Shown: piece by piece, positions 35,961 to 45,065 of the stretch
How positions within the stretch are numbered: the stretch's first letter is position 1
How the letters are laid out: every line of letters begins with the position of its first letter
Origin: Xylanibacter muris
GTDB taxonomy: Bacteria; Bacteroidota; Bacteroidia; Bacteroidales; Bacteroidaceae
Length of the DNA: 64,000 nt
Direction of reading: 5' to 3'
Assembly (NCBI RefSeq): GCF_013166605.1
Contig: NZ_JABKKF010000001.1
Coordinates: 310,001-374,000 of the forward strand
The notes under the pieces: model-generated
The model's input: the letters and a program-made list of their open reading frames with translations, nothing else
Told to the model about the DNA's origin: nothing
Databases searched by the model: none
Made by a program: the position numbers and the translations under genes

Positions 35961-37919
35961 TTATTTCTGTTTGCGGTAGATATATTCCGCTGTCTGTATC
36001 ATGGAGAACACATAGTTCTTCAATGCGGCAAAACGGTTGTCCATCCCGGATTCATGCGGCCGTTTGCCATTTTCAGTTGTGTCATAGCAGATGTTGCGTC
36101 CCGAGCCTGGATAATATATATAAAATCCCGAGGAGTCGCGTGCCACAATCTGGTCGTCCGCGCTATAGAACACCATTTCACGAGGTTCGGAAAGCAGATT
36201 GTGCCCGAAACCGTCGTAGTCGTAGCTCACACCGAGAACGGAAAGGAGGGTCGGCATAAGGTCTGCCTGCATTCCAAGTCCGTTGTATATGCCGTTCTTT
36301 ATACCGGGGCCGAATATCATGAGCGGCACATGATTATATGACTGAGGCAGTTCCGCATCAACGTCTCCTACAATCTTTCCATGGTCGGCCAGAAGAACGA
36401 ACACCGTATTATCGTACCATTTCCTTTGTCTTGCTTCTTTGAGGAACTCTCCTATAGACCAGTCTGCATATTCCACAATCTGCGTCTCCGGCACGGTGCT
36501 CACCGGATGAAACCAGTCGGGAATGACATACGGCGGATGGTTGCTTATGGTCAGGAGTGTTGCCATAAACGGTTTGCCCTTGCCGCATGCCTTGTCAATG
36601 GCTCCAATGGCATAACGGAACAGATACCTGTCGCTCACTCCGAACGAATTAACAACCTCTTCAGACGGATAGTTCTCCTGTGAGAACACCTCGTCATAGC
36701 CGTTGGTGCGCAGAAAGGCGTTCATGTTGTCATACTGAGCCTCATGTGTCATGAAAAACATGTTGTGCCATCCGTTTGCCTTAAGCACGGTCGGTATTCC
36801 GGTCTTCCGTGGTGTCACTGTCCCTTTCATGAGATTGCGTTTCATCAATGCCGGAAATGAATAAAGTGATGCCATAATGCCATGGTTGGTATGGATGCCT
36901 GCGGAATAGAAGTTTGCAAATGCGAGAGAATTGTCATATATGCTGTCAAGCACAGGTGTAAGACCTTTGTACAGGCCGCTGTGGCTCATGAATGCCGCAG
37001 ACATGGACTCCATCAGAATGATTACCACATTGGGTTTCCGGTTGACGGACTCATCTGCAACAATATGTCTCCTCAATATATTCACCGTGTCTGTAACAAT
37101 GGTGTCGCAACCAAGAAACTTTCTTGAATTGGCGATAGCTTCGGAATATGGCATGAGTCTGAGCTCGCGGTTTTCCTTACGCATGTCGTCGAGTGAGCTT
37201 GTAAGCAAATTGAATGAGGGAGAAATGCCAAGCTGATTGAGAAAAGGGTCGTTGCAATAATATGCCTCGCTGATTTTTATCGGATTATAGCCGAGTCGGC
37301 CGCGTATACCGAGCATACACAGTCCTGCTGCCACTATTGTTGTGCCCAGCTTTAATGCCGTATATAAAAATCCTCGCCTGTCAGCAGGTGCGGAGGCGAT
37401 ACGTTCCGAGAAACGTTTCTCCACAATATACAGCCAATAAGCAAAGAGTCCAGATATGACGATGAAAGCCGTGATGTACAGTATATATGATGTCTCGCCA
37501 AGCACCATGCCTGCCGTTGTCCCTGCATATCCGAACCATTCAAATATGCCGGAGTTGATGTTCTTGAAGAAATACCGGAAATAAGGAATATTAGCTGCGG
37601 AAACAGCAAACACTGCCGTATAAAGCACTCCGAACCATATTGCCGCGCCTTTTCTCAATATCCTGTGATAGCATCCGAATACTGCTGCCGTGAACAATAC
37701 CGCCAATGGCAATGCAAGGATATAGCATCCCACCACATTGTCGAACCACAATCCTCTTATGAAAGCAGGAAACACACAGGCATCGGTATCTGTAATCATA
37801 TTGCCGATAATCAGATATTGCAACAGCCTGAATACGGACTGGACAAACAGTCCTGACACGTGCGTCAGAACGACAAAAGTCGTCAAAAGCGAAAAACGCC
37901 GGATATCTTTCATTGCCAT
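35961..37919 (-). CDS. LTA synthase-like membrane sulfatase-family protein
   Basis: The protein has 652 residues. The first 210 hold about five membrane helices and the rest is a periplasmic alkaline-phosphatase-superfamily domain. Motifs are IILMESMSAAF (metal), SAGIHTNHGIMASLYS (threonine nucleophile), LLTISNHPPYVIP and LLADHGKIVGD. Gram-negative homologues of LtaS move glycerophosphate or other head groups onto periplasmic glycans or lipids; the acceptor here is unknown. The start may be at 37919 or 37913. It is divergent from the dideoxy-sugar operon, so it may decorate the same surface glycan. Confidence 0.85.
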   Translation of the reverse strand: MAMKDIRRFSLLTTFVVLTHVSGLFVQSVFRLLQYLIIGNMITDTDACVFPAFIRGLWFDNVVGCYILALPLAVLFTAAVFGCYHRILRKGAAIWFGVLYTAVFAVSAANIPYFRYFFKNINSGIFEWFGYAGTTAGMVLGETSYILYITAFIVISGLFAYWLYIVEKRFSERIASAPADRRGFLYTALKLGTTIVAAGLCMLGIRGRLGYNPIKISEAYYCNDPFLNQLGISPSFNLLTSSLDDMRKENRELRLMPYSEAIANSRKFLGCDTIVTDTVNILRRHIVADESVNRKPNVVIILMESMSAAFMSHSGLYKGLTPVLDSIYDNSLAFANFYSAGIHTNHGIMASLYSFPALMKRNLMKGTVTPRKTGIPTVLKANGWHNMFFMTHEAQYDNMNAFLRTNGYDEVFSQENYPSEEVVNSFGVSDRYLFRYAIGAIDKACGKGKPFMATLLTISNHPPYVIPDWFHPVSTVPETQIVEYADWSIGEFLKEARQRKWYDNTVFVLLADHGKIVGDVDAELPQSYNHVPLMIFGPGIKNGIYNGLGMQADLMPTLLSVLGVSYDYDGFGHNLLSEPREMVFYSADDQIVARDSSGFYIYYPGSGRNICYDTTENGKRPHESGMDNRFAALKNYVFSMIQTAEYIYRKQK

Positions 37920-37956
37920 ATTTATTCTACCAGAAAACGTGTTGAAAATAATGTCG

Positions 37957-37964
37957 CAAAATTA
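37957..37964 (-). promoter_or_regulatory. -7 box of the LTA synthase-like gene (TAATTTTG)
   Basis: TAATTTTG on the - strand, 38 nt before the start. A TTG lies at 37983-37981, 16 nt away, which is shorter than usual. Confidence 0.45.
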
Positions 37965-38026
37965 CGATAAATCTTTCATACAACTGATAAGCAAGGGCTT
38001 AATTTTGGCATTTTGTATCCTTTTAC

Positions 38027-38057
38027 TTGTATTTCTTGATATTTATAATTACCTTTG
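38027..38057 (+). promoter_or_regulatory. promoter of the dideoxy-sugar operon
   Basis: TTG at 38027-38029, 20 nt, TACCTTTG at 38050-38057: canonical. The leader before rfbH is about 24 nt. Confidence 0.75.
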
Positions 38058-38087
38058 CAATATTAATACATATTATATAATTATATT

Positions 38088-39461
38088 ATGAATAAGGTTT
38101 CCCAAGAGAATAGTTTCCGGAGAAAGGACGAGATAAAACAACAGATTTTAGAACTCACAAGAGAATACTATAAGGAAACACATGCTCTTAAACAAAATTT
38201 TGAACCGGGCAAAACAAAGGTAAACTATGGAGGAAGGTATTTTGACGACAATGAGATGGTAAATCTTATAGATGCCTCCTTGGACTTTTGGCTTACTGCC
38301 GGTCCTTGGGCACACAAATTTGAGACACGTCTCGCCAAGTGGCTTGATATAAGATACTGTTCACTTTGTAATTCCGGTTCATCGGCAAACTTGCTTGCTT
38401 TCAGTGCTCTTACCGCACACGAACTCGGTGACCGCGCCATCAGGCGTGGTGATGAGGTTATAACCGTTGCGGCAGGATTTCCGACAACGGTATCGGCTAT
38501 ACTACAATATGGAGCTGTTCCGGTATTTGTCGATATGAACCTTAAGGAATCAAATATAGATACAGCACAGCTTGAAACTGCTTTGTCAGCAAAGACAAAA
38601 GCTGTGATGATTGCCCACAGTCTTGGCAATCCTTTTAACTTGCAGGCTGTCGTTGATTTTTGCAAAAAATATGGTTTATGGCTCGTGGAAGATAATTGCG
38701 ATGCTCTTGGATCTGAATATTTCATAGACGGAGAATGGAAAAAAACAGGCACGATAGGAGATATAGGGACATCATCATTCTATCCTCCACATCACATGAC
38801 AATGGGTGAAGGCGGAGCTGTATACACCAATAATCCTGAATTGCATAAATACGTAAACAGTTTTCGTGATTGGGGGCGTGACTGTTGGTGTACGGGTGGA
38901 GTGGACAACACATGCGGATGCCGTTTTACAAAACAGTTCGGACAGTTGCCTGAAGGATATGACCACAAGTACGTATACAGCCACATGGGCTATAATCTTA
39001 AGGCTACAGATCTCCAGGCGGCAATAGGCTGCGCACAGCTTGACAAGCTTGATTATATTGTGGATCAGCGTAGGAAGAATTTCGACTATCTGTATGAGGG
39101 TTTAAAGAATACGGAGGGACTTATCTTGCCGGAAGCACAAAAGAACAGTCGGCCAAGCTGGTTCGGATTTTTCATTACTGTAAGTAAGGATGCCGGCTAT
39201 ACCCGTAATGAACTTACAGGTTTCCTTGAAGAGCATAATGTGCAGACCCGTAATTTATTTGCCGGAAACCTTCTCAGACATCCTGCGTTTGAGCAATATG
39301 AGTTGAATAGAGATTACCGTGTCATCGGAAATCTGCCTGTAACGGACACGATTATGAACGATTCATTCTGGATAGGCGTTTATCCTGGTATGACAGAAGA
39401 GAAACTTCAGTATATGGTTGATACAGTCAAACTGTTTGTTAATTCTAAAAAAATAAAGTAA
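38088..39461 (+). CDS. rfbH: CDP-6-deoxy-4-hexulose 3-dehydrase (E1, RfbH/DdhC)
   Basis: The protein has 457 residues and belongs to the DegT/DnrJ/EryC1 fold. The catalytic lysine of aminotransferases is replaced by histidine in FYPPHHMTMGEGG (His236), the mark of the PMP-dependent 3-dehydrase. The [2Fe-2S] ligands are visible as Cys204, Cys266, Cys268 and Cys276 (spacing X61-X1-X7, close to the X57-X1-X7 known for E1). It removes the C3 hydroxyl of CDP-4-keto-6-deoxyglucose. It normally needs the reductase E3 (RfbI/DdhD), which is not in this window. It is the first gene of the operon. Confidence 0.93.
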   Translation: MNKVSQENSFRRKDEIKQQILELTREYYKETHALKQNFEPGKTKVNYGGRYFDDNEMVNLIDASLDFWLTAGPWAHKFETRLAKWLDIRYCSLCNSGSSANLLAFSALTAHELGDRAIRRGDEVITVAAGFPTTVSAILQYGAVPVFVDMNLKESNIDTAQLETALSAKTKAVMIAHSLGNPFNLQAVVDFCKKYGLWLVEDNCDALGSEYFIDGEWKKTGTIGDIGTSSFYPPHHMTMGEGGAVYTNNPELHKYVNSFRDWGRDCWCTGGVDNTCGCRFTKQFGQLPEGYDHKYVYSHMGYNLKATDLQAAIGCAQLDKLDYIVDQRRKNFDYLYEGLKNTEGLILPEAQKNSRPSWFGFFITVSKDAGYTRNELTGFLEEHNVQTRNLFAGNLLRHPAFEQYELNRDYRVIGNLPVTDTIMNDSFWIGVYPGMTEEKLQYMVDTVKLFVNSKKIK

Positions 39462-39474
39462 TCCCATAAGGCCA

Positions 39475-40275
39475 ATGAAAGTAGTACTTTTAGCCGGAGG
39501 CTTCGGAACCCGTATAAGTGAGGAAAGCAAATTCAAGCCGAAACCAATGATTGAAATCGGAGGTATGCCGATAATATGGCACATAATGAAGGAATTTTCA
39601 TTTTATGGCCATAAGGAGTTTATTATATGTGCCGGTTACAGACAGGAATATATCAAGCAATGGTTTGCCAATTATTTTCTTAATAACAGTGATGTGACAT
39701 TTGATTACCGTGATGGGAGAAATGAAATGACTGTACATGAGAACAGATGTGAATCATGGAAGGTAACCATTGTTGATACAGGATACAATACCATGACCGG
39801 AGGACGCATAAAACGTATACAGGGATATGTGGGCGATGAAAGATTCTTTATGACCTACGGTGATGGTGTATGTGATGTCGATATAAATAAGCTGCTTGAA
39901 TTTCATAAATCACACGGTAAGTCTGCTACGCTTACATCGGTGAAGATTTCACAGGAAAAAGGAGTATTAAACATTGGAGGTAATAATGCCGTAAAATCGT
40001 TCCGTGAAAAGAATATGCTTGACATGGCATCCATAAATGCCGGATATATGATTCTCGAACCGGAGGTTTTTAAATATATAGATGGAGATGACACTATATT
40101 TGAAAAAGAACCTTTAGAGAAACTCGTGGCAGAAGGTGAACTTATGTCATACACACATAAGGGCTTCTGGCAATGTATGGACAATATCCGTGAAAAGGAA
40201 ATGCTCGATGAACTTCTTGCGGCAGGAAAGGCCCCTTGGAAAAAATGGGAAAGAGAAATACCTAAAAAACTGTAG
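39475..40275 (+). CDS. rfbF: glucose-1-phosphate cytidylyltransferase
   Basis: The protein has 266 residues. It opens with LLAGGFGTRISEESKFKPKP, the nucleotidyltransferase signature in the form specific to this family, and has EIGGMPIIWHIMK and the metal-binding TYGDGVCDVD. It makes CDP-glucose from CTP and glucose 1-phosphate, the first step of CDP-3,6-dideoxyhexose synthesis in the cytoplasm. It starts 13 nt after rfbH and ends 3 nt before rfbG. Length and motifs are normal. Confidence 0.95.
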   Translation: MKVVLLAGGFGTRISEESKFKPKPMIEIGGMPIIWHIMKEFSFYGHKEFIICAGYRQEYIKQWFANYFLNNSDVTFDYRDGRNEMTVHENRCESWKVTIVDTGYNTMTGGRIKRIQGYVGDERFFMTYGDGVCDVDINKLLEFHKSHGKSATLTSVKISQEKGVLNIGGNNAVKSFREKNMLDMASINAGYMILEPEVFKYIDGDDTIFEKEPLEKLVAEGELMSYTHKGFWQCMDNIREKEMLDELLAAGKAPWKKWEREIPKKL

Positions 40276-40278
40276 ATT

Positions 40279-41358
40279 ATGCAGGCAGATATTTTCAACG
40301 GTTTTTATTGTGGAAAACGTGTGCTCGTGACAGGGCACACAGGTTTCAAGGGCAGTTGGCTTGCCATTTGGCTTAATGAACTCGGTGCTGAAGTTGTAGG
40401 TGTTTCGTTGAGTCCAAATACAGAAAAAGACAATTTCATACTTTCTGGAGTAGGAAAGAGAATAAAGGCTGATATAAGGGCGGATATCAGGAACCGGGAA
40501 AAGATGAAAGAAATCTTTTCCGCATATCGGCCGGAAATAGTCTTCCACCTTGCGGCACAACCATTGGTGAGGCTGAGTTATGAAATGCCGGCGGAGACAT
40601 ACGAGACAAATGTTTTGGGAACCATAAATATAATGGAGGCTATGCGCTCTGTTGACGGTGTGAAAGTGGGGGTAATGATTACTACTGACAAGTGTTATGA
40701 GAATAGGGAGCATATATGGGGATATCGTGAGGACGAGCCTATGGGTGGATATGATCCATACTCTTCATCGAAAGGAGCTGCGGAAATAGCAATATCATCT
40801 TGGCGCAGAAGTTTCTTCAATCCGGCAGACTATGGTGTCAAACATCATGTTTCCATTGCAAGCGTAAGGGCAGGAAACGTGATTGGTGGAGGCGACTGGG
40901 CTAAGGACAGGATTATTCCCGACTGCATAAGAGCCATTGAAAGCAGTCGGCCGATAGCCATACGGAACCCAAAGGCCATACGACCGTGGCAACATGTGCT
41001 TGAACCTTTGGGAGGATATATGTTGCTGGCTTGTAAAATGTGGGACGAACCGTGCAAGTATTGTGATGGATGGAACTTCGGACCGCGGGCTGAATCAATA
41101 GTCAACGTATGGGATGTGGCTACAAAACTTATACAAAACTACGGCATGGGAGAATTGACGGATATGTCTGATCCCAATGCCCTGCATGAGGCAAAGCTTT
41201 TAATGCTTGACATAAGCAAGGCTCATTTCAAACTTGGATGGGAACCGAGAATGAATATTGATTTATGTATGGCAATGGTGGCAGACTGGTACAAGAGATA
41301 CAGGACCGAGGATGTATACAAGCTTTGTATAGAACAAATCAATAAATATGTAAGATGA
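40279..41358 (+). CDS. rfbG: CDP-glucose 4,6-dehydratase
   Basis: The protein has 359 residues and is an extended SDR. The NAD site is VTGHTGFKGSWLA, with HLAAQPLVRLSY, TTDKCYENREHIWGYRE and the active-site YDPYSSSKGAAE (Tyr and Lys), all typical of CDP-glucose rather than dTDP-glucose dehydratases. It converts CDP-glucose to CDP-4-keto-6-deoxyglucose. Its stop overlaps the start of the next gene (ATGA), so translation is coupled. Confidence 0.95.
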   Translation: MQADIFNGFYCGKRVLVTGHTGFKGSWLAIWLNELGAEVVGVSLSPNTEKDNFILSGVGKRIKADIRADIRNREKMKEIFSAYRPEIVFHLAAQPLVRLSYEMPAETYETNVLGTINIMEAMRSVDGVKVGVMITTDKCYENREHIWGYREDEPMGGYDPYSSSKGAAEIAISSWRRSFFNPADYGVKHHVSIASVRAGNVIGGGDWAKDRIIPDCIRAIESSRPIAIRNPKAIRPWQHVLEPLGGYMLLACKMWDEPCKYCDGWNFGPRAESIVNVWDVATKLIQNYGMGELTDMSDPNALHEAKLLMLDISKAHFKLGWEPRMNIDLCMAMVADWYKRYRTEDVYKLCIEQINKYVR

Positions 41359-42275
41359 GATACATCATTACAGGAGCAACGTCTTTCATAGGAGTTCCGT
41401 TATGCAGATACCTTGCAGATAACGGCAATGAAATATTTGCTATAGTAAGAAAGAACTCAAAGAACCTATATAGGATAAAGGATGACAATAATTTGCGTCT
41501 TCTTTATTCCAGCATGACAGAAATAGAGAGTATATGTGAACATATACAAACGGCAGATGTTTTTATTAATCTTGCCTGGGACGGAAGTTCACAGGAGAAA
41601 AGAAATAATAGAGAGATACACGGACGGAATGTAAAAGACACACTTACGGCAATACGCGTTGCCGGAAAATTGGGATGCAGACTGTTCATTGAAAGCGGTT
41701 CACAGGCTGAATATGGACAGCAATACAATCTGACCGATGAATCTTCAGAATGTAATCCATATACGGAATACGGGAAAGCAAAGTTGGATATACAGCGGCA
41801 AGGCAAGGCTTTAGCTGAAAGTATCGGTATAGGATATGTACATCTGAGAATATTCAGCGTATATGGTGAATATGATCATGACTATACTTTAATATGTACG
41901 GCATTAAAAAAGATGCTTGCAAACGAGGATGTGGAATTGAGCCAGTGTACTCAACACTGGAATTTTCTTTATATCAAAGATGCGGTAAGAATTATTGCAT
42001 TGCTTACAGAAAAGCTTTATGACAACGGACTGTCAGATAATTGTATAATAAATATAGCAAGTCCGGACACAAGGATTCTGTCTGAGTTCGTAGAGGAAAT
42101 GAAGGAAATTACTTCCAGTAAGAGCAATCTGCTGTTTGGTGGATATAAGACGGATAAACTCCTAAGTATTAATCCATCGACAGAAAAGCTTAAAGGTTAT
42201 ATAGGCGACTTCAAGTTTACTCCTTTTAATGAAGGTATATATAACACCATTGAATATTTAAAAGAAAAACTATGA
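41355..42275 (+). CDS. SDR-family NAD(P)-dependent reductase/epimerase of the CDP-dideoxysugar operon
   Basis: The protein has 306 residues. The cofactor motif is TGATSFIGVPLC, and the catalytic residues are Ser in ESGSQAEYG and the YGKAK pair (Tyr and Lys). In related operons this position is held by the final reductase: RfbJ/Prt for abequose or paratose, or YerF, which reduces the side chain in yersiniose synthesis. Because a thiamine-diphosphate enzyme follows directly (overlapping ATGA), the YerF-like role is favoured here, but sequence alone does not decide. Confidence 0.8.
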   Translation: MRYIITGATSFIGVPLCRYLADNGNEIFAIVRKNSKNLYRIKDDNNLRLLYSSMTEIESICEHIQTADVFINLAWDGSSQEKRNNREIHGRNVKDTLTAIRVAGKLGCRLFIESGSQAEYGQQYNLTDESSECNPYTEYGKAKLDIQRQGKALAESIGIGYVHLRIFSVYGEYDHDYTLICTALKKMLANEDVELSQCTQHWNFLYIKDAVRIIALLTEKLYDNGLSDNCIINIASPDTRILSEFVEEMKEITSSKSNLLFGGYKTDKLLSINPSTEKLKGYIGDFKFTPFNEGIYNTIEYLKEKL

Positions 42276-44080
42276 TTAAGGTTTCTGATTTTATATTCCG
42301 GCACTTGGTTGAGAAACATGGCATATGTCACTGCTTTCTCGTAACCGGTGGAGGTGCGATGCATCTTAATGATTCCATCGGACACACAAAAGGCCTGACA
42401 TATATATGTAACCATCACGAGCAGGCGTCTGCCATTGCCGGAGAGGGGTATTACAGAAGTTGTGGACGGCTGGCGGTGACATGTGTTACAACAGGTCCGG
42501 GCGGAACTAATGCCATAACAGGAGTGTTGGGTCAATGGCTTGACTCTATCCCCGGACTGTATATATCCGGTCAGGTGAAACAGGCTACAACGATTGATGC
42601 TTGTCCTGGATTGAAACTAAGACAATTGGGTGATCAGGAGGCCGATATAAAGTCTATCGTACGGTCTATAACAAAGTATTGTGTAACGATAAAGGATGTA
42701 AAAGATATAAGATACGAGATAGACAAGGCAATACATATTGCACTGTCCGGACGTCCAGGACCTGTATGGGTGGATATTCCATTGGATATTCAGGGAGCGA
42801 TGGCTGATGAAAACGAGATGAGGCTGTTTGATCCCGAAGAGATGACAGATAGTGTGGACCACAGCCGTATTGATAGTCAGATAGATGCCTTGCTTGAGAG
42901 AATATCAACTGCGAAATCACCAGTAATATATGTGGGAAACGGTGTACGCCTGGCAAAACGCGAGAATGAGTTTGTTTCATTGGCCGAAATGATGCAGATA
43001 CCGGTGGTGACAGCTATAAGTGGTTCAGACATAATATGGCATGATCATCCGCTTTACTACGGCAAGCCTGGAATTTGCGGAGACAGAATAGGAAACATAA
43101 TGGTGCAAAACTCCGATTTGCTGATAATTCTTGGCACGCGCCTTTCCATACGTCAGATAAGCTATGCGTACGATTTGTTCGCTCCAAAGGCATATAAAGT
43201 TATGGTTGATATTGATGCAGCGGAAATGGAAAAGCCCACGTTGTCGATAGATTTGAAGATACATGCCTGTCTTTCAGAGTTCATAGACAAGCTTTCTGCA
43301 AAGACGGCACAAGGTTTTCAGACACCTGATTTCACAGACTGGCGGCAATGGGGACGCGCCATAGAAAAGAAACTGCCTTCACTCTTTGACGATAATCCTG
43401 ATATGGATGGATATGCAAATTCCTACAGATTTGCAGACGAATTGTTCCACCAGCTTCATGACGGTGATGTTGTCGTTACCGGAAACGGCACCGCGTACAC
43501 CTGTACTTATCAGGCAATGAAGGTAAAGAAAGGTGTAAGAGTGTTTGCCAATCAGGGATGCGCGGCAATGGGCTATGGCCTGCCTGCTGCTATCGGTGCA
43601 TGTGCAGGTAACGAAAAAGGGAGAACTATATGCGTTACTGGTGACGGCTCTATACAGATGAACTTGCAGGAACTTCAGACATTGGTCACATATAATATGC
43701 CATTGAAAGTCTTTGTCATAGAGAACGAAAGCTATCTGGCGATAAAGACGACACAGACATCCTTCTTTCATGGCAACTTTACAGGCTCCAATCCTGCAAG
43801 CGGTGTTGTATGCCCCGATATGAAGAAAATCGCGGCGGCATACGGAATTCCGTTTTTCCGGGTTTCGGATAATAGTCAGCTGCAGCATACGATAGAAGAA
43901 GCATTGAATACGGATGGACCGGTGATATGTGAGATTAAAATGCATCCTATGCAGACTCTCTTTCCTAAATCGGCCTCGTTTATGGATAAGGAAACTGGAA
44001 AGATGAGTTCCGCACCTTTGGAAAAGATGGCCCCTTTCATGAATGAGGAACTGCAGAAAGAATGTATCTACAAGAAATAA
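42272..44080 (+). CDS. thiamine-diphosphate enzyme (acetolactate synthase fold, YerE-like)
   Basis: The protein has 602 residues with the full three-domain build of the acetolactate synthase superfamily. The catalytic glutamate is Glu50 in CNHHEQASAIAGEGYYR, followed by VTTGPGGTNAITG; the ThDP/Mg motif GDGSIQMN begins at residue 457 and closes with VFVIENESY. The operon context is CDP-3,6-dideoxyhexose synthesis, not branched-chain amino acids, and no small ALS subunit is present. In yersiniose A synthesis the homologous flavoprotein YerE adds a two-carbon unit from pyruvate to C4 of the CDP-4-keto sugar. That role is inferred from context. Confidence 0.85.
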   Translation: MIKVSDFIFRHLVEKHGICHCFLVTGGGAMHLNDSIGHTKGLTYICNHHEQASAIAGEGYYRSCGRLAVTCVTTGPGGTNAITGVLGQWLDSIPGLYISGQVKQATTIDACPGLKLRQLGDQEADIKSIVRSITKYCVTIKDVKDIRYEIDKAIHIALSGRPGPVWVDIPLDIQGAMADENEMRLFDPEEMTDSVDHSRIDSQIDALLERISTAKSPVIYVGNGVRLAKRENEFVSLAEMMQIPVVTAISGSDIIWHDHPLYYGKPGICGDRIGNIMVQNSDLLIILGTRLSIRQISYAYDLFAPKAYKVMVDIDAAEMEKPTLSIDLKIHACLSEFIDKLSAKTAQGFQTPDFTDWRQWGRAIEKKLPSLFDDNPDMDGYANSYRFADELFHQLHDGDVVVTGNGTAYTCTYQAMKVKKGVRVFANQGCAAMGYGLPAAIGACAGNEKGRTICVTGDGSIQMNLQELQTLVTYNMPLKVFVIENESYLAIKTTQTSFFHGNFTGSNPASGVVCPDMKKIAAAYGIPFFRVSDNSQLQHTIEEALNTDGPVICEIKMHPMQTLFPKSASFMDKETGKMSSAPLEKMAPFMNEELQKECIYKK

Positions 44081-44108
44081 GGCTTTATAAAAGTACTGAC
44101 AGAATATT

Positions 44109-45044
44109 ATGGCAAACAGAAGACCGATAATATCCATTTGTATTCCGACATATAACAGGCCTGATGCATTGAAGGCATGTATACAGTCTATTGTCGGTAA
44201 CAAGTATTATTGTGATGACATAGAGATTGTCGTGTCCGACAATGCCTCAGAAAGTAATGACATTGATATTGTGATGGAGGAATTCCAAAGCAAATACAAA
44301 GGTATCATATACAATAAGAATGAAAAGAACATAGGAGGCGAGGCAAATTTCATAAAGGTGCTTTCATTGGGAACGGGTGAGTTTCTGAAAATACTCAATG
44401 ATTATAGCAGCGTAACTGAAGAAGGACTTGGTTATCTTCTAAGTATTGTAAAGAAACACCGTGAAGACAAGGCGATGCTGTTTTTTAATAACAGCGACAA
44501 ATTTAAAGAACTGGAAATAATTGAATGCCGCGATATAGACCGGGTTGTATACAATACAAATTGGAAGATGTCATGGCTTGGCGCATACGGATATTGGAAA
44601 GATGAATATGATAAACTTCCTGAAAAGGACAGGGCCGCAAGGCAGATGTTTATGCAGATAGACTGGTTTTTGCGTCTGTTCACACCGGAGAAGAAATGTT
44701 TTGTTTGTAATTACTACTTTTTCGACCGCACGGCATTCAAGGCCAAACAGGGTGGATATAACTTTATTCAGGTGCATTCCGATAATTTTCTTGGAATGTT
44801 CAAAGACAGCCTGTATCCCAAAGGAAAGCTTTCTATAAAGACATATACAAGAATGAAAAAGCGTCTTTGTCATTCTCTATTTAAATGGTATATACAGCTC
44901 GTAATAAAGAAAAAGGACGGCTTTTGTTATGAAACGGACAATGCCATTGATGCCATGCGCCGTAATTTTAGCGGTCATTGGTGGTATTACAAGGATTTGC
45001 TGTGGATTAAAGTAAGATATGCCGTCTGGAAGCTTACACACTGA
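44109..45044 (+). CDS. GT2 family glycosyltransferase (abequosyltransferase-like candidate)
   Basis: The protein has 311 residues with one GT-A domain. The start is ISICIPTYNRPDALKACIQS, then VVSDNASE and NKNEKNIGGEANF. The usual DxD is represented by LNDYSS, as in some transferases that use CDP-dideoxy sugars. As the only glycosyltransferase in the operon it is the obvious candidate for moving the CDP-activated sugar onto a surface glycan. It lies 28 nt after the ThDP enzyme. The donor and acceptor are not shown by sequence. Confidence 0.82.
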   Translation: MANRRPIISICIPTYNRPDALKACIQSIVGNKYYCDDIEIVVSDNASESNDIDIVMEEFQSKYKGIIYNKNEKNIGGEANFIKVLSLGTGEFLKILNDYSSVTEEGLGYLLSIVKKHREDKAMLFFNNSDKFKELEIIECRDIDRVVYNTNWKMSWLGAYGYWKDEYDKLPEKDRAARQMFMQIDWFLRLFTPEKKCFVCNYYFFDRTAFKAKQGGYNFIQVHSDNFLGMFKDSLYPKGKLSIKTYTRMKKRLCHSLFKWYIQLVIKKKDGFCYETDNAIDAMRRNFSGHWWYYKDLLWIKVRYAVWKLTH

Positions 45045-45065
45045 TAATCGGAAAAATAATTCTCT

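Noticed and set aside
42272..44080. Housekeeping acetolactate synthase (ilvB) for branched-chain amino acids
   Set aside because: There is no small regulatory subunit or other ilv gene, and it overlaps a dideoxy-sugar gene; the operon context favours a sugar role, although sequence alone does not exclude it.
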